Below, in pieces: positions 60,353 to 64,000 of a DNA stretch of 64,000 bases. Position 1 is the first letter of the stretch. Every line of letters starts with the position of its first letter. A program made the translations under genes and the position numbers. This DNA is from Daejeonella sp. JGW-45 (lineage in GTDB: Bacteria; Bacteroidota; Bacteroidia; Sphingobacteriales; Sphingobacteriaceae), in assembly GCF_029360805.1 (NCBI RefSeq), contig NZ_JARKNC010000001.1, forward strand, positions 124,001 to 188,000, given 5' to 3'. A model generated the notes under the pieces. It ran no database searches and was not told where the DNA came from. It saw nothing but the letters and a program-made list of their open reading frames with translations.

Positions 60353-61723
60353 TTAACCGGATGGCGCCCGGACTTCAGTTTGTTGTTCAAGCCTCGTGGC
60401 GTTCCCGTATCCCGGCAGGGCCATAAGAACCACCATCCCGGTGATTAAAACAGCCACGCCGACGAGCGCCCCTAATCCGGTATAAGCCAGGCTGGAATAA
60501 AGGAGGTAAGCACTGCTTATGCAGAATATCGCCGGTGTAAACGGGTATAACGGCACGCGAAATGGCCTGTGTACGTCTGGCTCCTTTTTTCTCAAAACAA
60601 AAAGGGCCACTCCTGTAAGAAAGAAGAAAAACCAGAAGACCGGGGCCGTGTATTCGATCATGGTTTCAAAACCGTTCCTGGTAAACAGGCCGAGGGTGAC
60701 CAGTACGAGCGAAATCCCGCCCTGCACCAGGAAAGCATTAACCGGTCCGGACGCCCGTTTATTCCACTTGCCCAGGCCGGAGAACGCGCTGAAATCTTTA
60801 CCCATGGCATAATTGGCACGGGCTCCTGTAAAGATCGTGGCGTTAGCGGAAGTAAGTGCAGAAACTGCCACGAGCAGGCCAATGATATATCCGCCGGATG
60901 GGCCCAGCGCTATTTTCATCAGGTCGGATGCAGCCGCTGACGAGCCTGCCAGTCCACCGTGACCCAAAACCCGGATATAGGCAACATTTATGAGTACGTA
61001 CAACAGGGTAATAACAAGCAGACTGATCAGCAGGGCTTTCACCATACCGCGGCTGCCCGACTTTATTTCCGCCGAGATGTAGGCGGCCTCATTCCAGCCG
61101 CCGAAAGTTAACAGGACGAACACCATAGCCATACCAAGCGAACTACCCGACCCGCCAGGCTGCTGCAGCGGTTCAGCCATTGCAGGCTGGGCCTGATACA
61201 GCAATCCCACAACTATAACGAGCAATACTCCTCCTACTTCCGATAGCGTGAATAGCCTTTGCGTACCGGTCCCAAAGCGAAGACCGGCTATATTGATTGC
61301 TGTCAGGATAATGATAATTGCCGCCGCATAGATAAAGGACGAATGCTCTCCAATGCGGTACAATTCCGAAAGGTAATCGCCGAAAATATAAGCCAGCAGT
61401 GCGATGGACCCCGTCTGGATCACACTCATCCTGGCCCAGGCAAAAAGAAAGGCGGACCTGTTTCCAAATGCCCGCCTTATAAAATGATAATCGCCGCCGG
61501 TGTTCGGAAAGGCTGTGCTAAGCTCGGCATAGCATAATGCCCCAATGAAAGACACCAGCCCTCCCAGTACCCAGGTGAGGAAAAATGTAACATCGCTGCC
61601 GGTATTTGCCGCAACGAGGGACGGCGCCCTGAAAATACCCGCTCCAATCACAATGCCTATTATGATGAAGACAGCATCCGTGGAGCTTATATTCTTCGCG
61701 GGAGTGATCAGGTTCCTGGCCAT
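60353..61723 (-). CDS. APC family amino acid permease
   Basis: The 456-residue protein has about 12 hydrophobic segments and the APC superfamily pattern, with IIGIVIGAGIFRAPSLVAANTG in the first segment and FPNTGGDYHFIRRAFG in the loop before segment 3. It likely imports amino acids or related compounds; specificity is unknown. Its ATG is part of a 13-bp inverted repeat with upstream leader sequence (61721-61764), which could control translation. The ECF sigma gene is divergent. Confidence 0.9.
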   Translation of the reverse strand: MARNLITPAKNISSTDAVFIIIGIVIGAGIFRAPSLVAANTGSDVTFFLTWVLGGLVSFIGALCYAELSTAFPNTGGDYHFIRRAFGNRSAFLFAWARMSVIQTGSIALLAYIFGDYLSELYRIGEHSSFIYAAAIIIILTAINIAGLRFGTGTQRLFTLSEVGGVLLVIVVGLLYQAQPAMAEPLQQPGGSGSSLGMAMVFVLLTFGGWNEAAYISAEIKSGSRGMVKALLISLLVITLLYVLINVAYIRVLGHGGLAGSSAAASDLMKIALGPSGGYIIGLLVAVSALTSANATIFTGARANYAMGKDFSAFSGLGKWNKRASGPVNAFLVQGGISLVLVTLGLFTRNGFETMIEYTAPVFWFFFFLTGVALFVLRKKEPDVHRPFRVPLYPFTPAIFCISSAYLLYSSLAYTGLGALVGVAVLITGMVVLMALPGYGNATRLEQQTEVRAPSG

Positions 61724-61764
61724 AATCGCAACAACAGCGATGGATTTAAAATGTTGCGATTATG
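61721..61764 (-). promoter_or_regulatory. Inverted repeat enclosing the permease start codon
   Basis: CATAATCGCAACA (61721-61733) and its exact complement TGTTGCGATTATG (61752-61764) can pair in the permease mRNA. The ATG is in the 3' arm, so pairing would hide the start codon. Loop is 18 nt. Confidence 0.6.
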
Positions 61765-61816
61765 ACTAGTTTGTTACGTGTAGTAACCTTCGATGAAATC
61801 ATTGGCTAAATAAGAT

Positions 61817-61871
61817 CTGAATGACAACTATCTCATTCAGTTCCGAATAATTAAATAAATATTTAATTATT
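61817..61871 (+). promoter_or_regulatory. Two palindromes upstream of ECF sigma gene
   Basis: CTGAATGA/TCATTCAG (61817-61824 and 61833-61840) and a 12-bp AT palindrome AATAATTAAATA/TATTTAATTATT (61846-61857 and 61860-61871) lie between the permease and the sigma gene. Both could be regulator sites; AT-richness makes the second weaker evidence. Confidence 0.4.
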
Positions 61872-61902
61872 TAGTAATATTACCGTAGTATAAGCATAGG
61901 TT

Positions 61903-62460
61903 ATGCCATCAATGGACTCGCTTTCGGATATTGAATTAATTGAGTTGCTTCGGGATGAAAGCCGGCAAGCCTTCTCGGAGATCTATTCCCGGTACTGGAA
62001 GAAGCTGTTTGTTGTAGCAGCAAATAAGTCGGGCTCTGCTGAAGAGGCCGAAGAGATAGTTCAGGATATTTTCATCTCCTTATGGAACCGCCGGCAGGCG
62101 ATCGAGATCACCACCTCCCTGAATGCGTACCTGGCTGTTTCAGTCAAGTACCGTGTAATAAAATTAATGGCCAGGCGAAGCCAGGAAAATAAGTACACAA
62201 ATCATAGTCTCAGCTTTGCCTCCGAAGCTGTAAATTCTACCGAAGACTGGCTTGAGTTTGAAGAACTGAGGTCGCGCCTGGAAGTCCTGGTAGCAAACCT
62301 TCCGGAAAAATGCAGAATGATCTATAAGTCCAGCAGGGAAGACGGTCTTTCCCAGAAACAAATCGCCGAAGCATACGGCATTGCAGAAAAGACTGTCGAA
62401 GCCCATATCGGCAAAGCGCTTAAAGCATTGAGAACCGGCCTGGGGCTGATCCTGCTATAA
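61903..62460 (+). CDS. ECF sigma-70 factor (FecI-like)
   Basis: The 185-residue sigma factor has region 2 (AFSEIYSRYWKKLFVVAANK, EAEEIVQDIFISLWNRR) and region 4 (LPEKCRMIYKSSREDGLSQKQIAEAYG, then KTVEAHIGKALKAL). Such factors sit upstream of FecR anti-sigma and SusC/SusD polysaccharide-uptake genes in Bacteroidota. It is followed by FecR after 73 bp. It should start transcription of the local uptake operon on receipt of an outer-membrane signal. Confidence 0.95.
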   Translation: MPSMDSLSDIELIELLRDESRQAFSEIYSRYWKKLFVVAANKSGSAEEAEEIVQDIFISLWNRRQAIEITTSLNAYLAVSVKYRVIKLMARRSQENKYTNHSLSFASEAVNSTEDWLEFEELRSRLEVLVANLPEKCRMIYKSSREDGLSQKQIAEAYGIAEKTVEAHIGKALKALRTGLGLILL

Positions 62461-62533
62461 ACTTCCTGCTTTAAAAATATTTCATTTCACACTAAGGGAT
62501 TGACCATACATGAGGGACATATAAGAAACCCTA

Positions 62534-63778
62534 ATGATGGCACCTTTGAATTCAGATGCGAGATACCAGGAATTGGCGGCCAAGTGGTTGAACAATACCA
62601 TTTCCGAAAAGGAGAAAGAGGAATTTTCCTCCTGGTATAATTCCGGGCAAGACTCAGACTACAGCCTGCCACCCGATTATGCTGGCAGCGATGAAGAATT
62701 GAAAGCCAGGATTTATGCGAACATTGAAACGCAGCTTGCTCCCCCTGAAAAGGTGAACAGGTTTAACAGAAAGTGGTATCCTGCCGCCGCAGCTGTTTTA
62801 ATAATGATATCTGCAGGGCTTTACTTCTACACTGACAAACCTGATGAGAAGCTGGCGGAAGCGGAACCGCCGAAATCGGAACAGCCCCTTATAGAAACCC
62901 GGGATCTGCAGCCAAAGGCAGAGGCAAAAAAGACCTCAATACCTGCTCATGATATCGTCGCCGGAAACGACAAAGCAGTTCTGACGCTTGGAGATGGTAC
63001 GAGGATCATTTTAGACGATGCCAAAACCGGTGTTCTTGCCAACCAGGATGGACACAGTATCCTTAAAACCGCGAATGGTGAATTAGTCTATTCCTTCGGC
63101 AGCGCCGGTCCCGAAACAGCCTCAAATATCAGCAGCCAGGACCTTAATTTCAATACAATAGAAACCCCCAAGGGCGGTAAATTCCAGGTCCGGCTCCCGG
63201 ATGGCAGCCGCGTATGGCTCAATGCCGCCTCATCTCTGAAGTTTCCGACGGCATTTTCCCGGTCAAAACGGGAAGTTGAGCTAAAGGGCGAAGCCTATTT
63301 CGAAGTTGCTCATGATGCAGAAAAAATATTTGAGGTAATAACCCGGAATCAGACCGTCCAGGTATTAGGCACTCACTTTAATATTAATGCCTATGCAGAC
63401 GAACCATCCGTGAATACCACCCTGCTGGAAGGCAGTGTCAGGATCTCCGACCTCCGTACCAACAACTCGCAGTTGCTCAAGCCTGGTGAACAAGCTAAGC
63501 TAACCGAGGGGATAGAAGTCGTGAATCTTAAGAACACAACAGAATCCATTGCATGGAAAGATGGCTACTTCCAGTTCAACGACGCTGACATACAAACAGT
63601 CATGCGGCAGATAGAGCGCTGGTACGACGTCAGGATAAGGTATGAGGGACAAATACCTACTCAGCGTTTCGGAGGCGAAATAGAAAGAAGCCTAAGCCTT
63701 TTACAGGTACTTAAAGTGCTTGAAAAAACAAAAGTTCATTTTCGTTTAGATGGAAGGGAGGTTATAGTTATGCGGTAA
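62534..63778 (+). CDS. FecR-type anti-sigma factor
   Basis: The 414-residue protein has a short cytoplasmic N-terminus that should bind the sigma factor, one membrane segment (WYPAAAAVLIMISAGLYFY, residues about 77-94), and a large periplasmic part. That part contains the FecR core (NTIETPKGGKFQVRLPDGSR, VWLNAASSLKFPTAF, KREVELKGEAYFEVAHDA, VQVLGTHFNINAY) and a C-terminal DUF4974-like segment (YFQFNDADIQTVMRQIERWY). It transmits the signal from a TonB-dependent receptor to the ECF sigma factor. Confidence 0.95.
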   Translation: MMAPLNSDARYQELAAKWLNNTISEKEKEEFSSWYNSGQDSDYSLPPDYAGSDEELKARIYANIETQLAPPEKVNRFNRKWYPAAAAVLIMISAGLYFYTDKPDEKLAEAEPPKSEQPLIETRDLQPKAEAKKTSIPAHDIVAGNDKAVLTLGDGTRIILDDAKTGVLANQDGHSILKTANGELVYSFGSAGPETASNISSQDLNFNTIETPKGGKFQVRLPDGSRVWLNAASSLKFPTAFSRSKREVELKGEAYFEVAHDAEKIFEVITRNQTVQVLGTHFNINAYADEPSVNTTLLEGSVRISDLRTNNSQLLKPGEQAKLTEGIEVVNLKNTTESIAWKDGYFQFNDADIQTVMRQIERWYDVRIRYEGQIPTQRFGGEIERSLSLLQVLKVLEKTKVHFRLDGREVIVMR

Positions 63779-63897
63779 TTCTATCTAAATGAGCCATAAA
63801 AAATAAACCAGAAGCGTTGGAGCGCCCCTGGTTCTATGTCTGGCTAACAACTTAAAATTGATCCACAACTTTATTCATTAACAAAACGAACAAATGT

Positions 63898-64000
63898 ATG
63901 AATTCTCTTACTAATAAGGGGTGTTGCCTAAATAATACTCCTCCACCGGACTGCAATAACAGGTCGCTTTACAAACTAATAGGACGGGTTATGAAACTGA
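63898..64000 (+). CDS. Probable N-terminus of a SusC-type TonB-dependent receptor (incomplete)
   Basis: The ATG at 63898 opens a frame that remains open to the window end (34 codons) and reads MNSLTNKGCCLNN, later LYKLIGRVMKL. A polar N-terminus followed by a hydrophobic or signal segment would be expected for the receptor of an ECF/FecR-linked SusC unit, where extended N-termini before MKL are common. The position straight behind fecR supports this. The sequence alone is too short to prove it, and a start at the ATG at 63991 is possible. Confidence 0.45.
   Translation, partial: MNSLTNKGCCLNNTPPPDCNNRSLYKLIGRVMKL

Overview
The window looks like ordinary chromosome of a Bacteroidota bacterium, most likely Sphingobacteriales (Pedobacter/Mucilaginibacter-like). 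Supporting marks are many TAnnTTTG promoter boxes, a giant SprB-repeat protein with a type IX secretion (T9SS type B) C-terminal domain, an ECF sigma/FecR pair at the right edge beside what looks like a SusC start, bacillithiol genes (bshA, ytxJ), an OstA-like protein, a vSGLT-like symporter and small Bacteroidota-type lipoproteins. No transposase, integrase, CRISPR array or rRNA operon was found.

Layout. 1-4.4 kb: truncated TerC-like gene, polyprenyl diphosphate synthase, DUF1761 protein, tRNA-Ser(GGA) with a terminator and a HigA-like antitoxin remnant, a DUF6152/membrane protein pair, and an OsmC-ferredoxin fusion coupled to a YjdJ-like acetyltransferase. 4.4-11.4 kb: nested inverted repeat, then a 2158-residue surface protein. 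11.6-17.8 kb: Na+/solute symporter, ansA, TatD nuclease, rluB with a long basic extension, lytic transglycosylase. 18-31.7 kb: housekeeping genes uvrA, nnr, lipA, OsmC, ytxJ, a 37-residue lipoprotein, ribH, a TPR protein, recF-dciA, ndk, NrnA-like DHH phosphoesterase, FKBP lipoprotein, bshA. 31.8-41.9 kb: amidohydrolase, mutL, an operon of two rhomboids plus an EEP-family protein, cysS, and secreted proteins. 41.9-51.1 kb: MoxR ATPase, SurA-like chaperone, rdgB, OstA-like protein divergent from tilS, 2OG oxygenase, lone receiver protein. 51.2-53.6 kb: three unlisted small genes, a broken HPP-family gene and an MFS transporter. 53.6-64 kb: OmpA lipoprotein, CDGSH protein between two copies of a palindrome, dcp, Gfo/Idh/MocA oxidoreductase, exported methyltransferase, amino-acid permease, ECF sigma, FecR and the putative start of a SusC-type receptor.

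The least expected structure is non-coding. At least eleven intergenic gaps carry runs of 7-bp units. The unit sequence differs between loci but the period is always seven. Most arrays start on or within a few bases of a stop codon, and several face an inverted copy. A second theme is genes whose TAnnTTTG box lies only 4-5 bp before the start codon (lipA, cysS, tilS, OstA-like, bshA, and a 52-residue gene), which predicts leaderless transcripts. Everything here comes from reading the sequence without database searches; functions rest on recognised family motifs.
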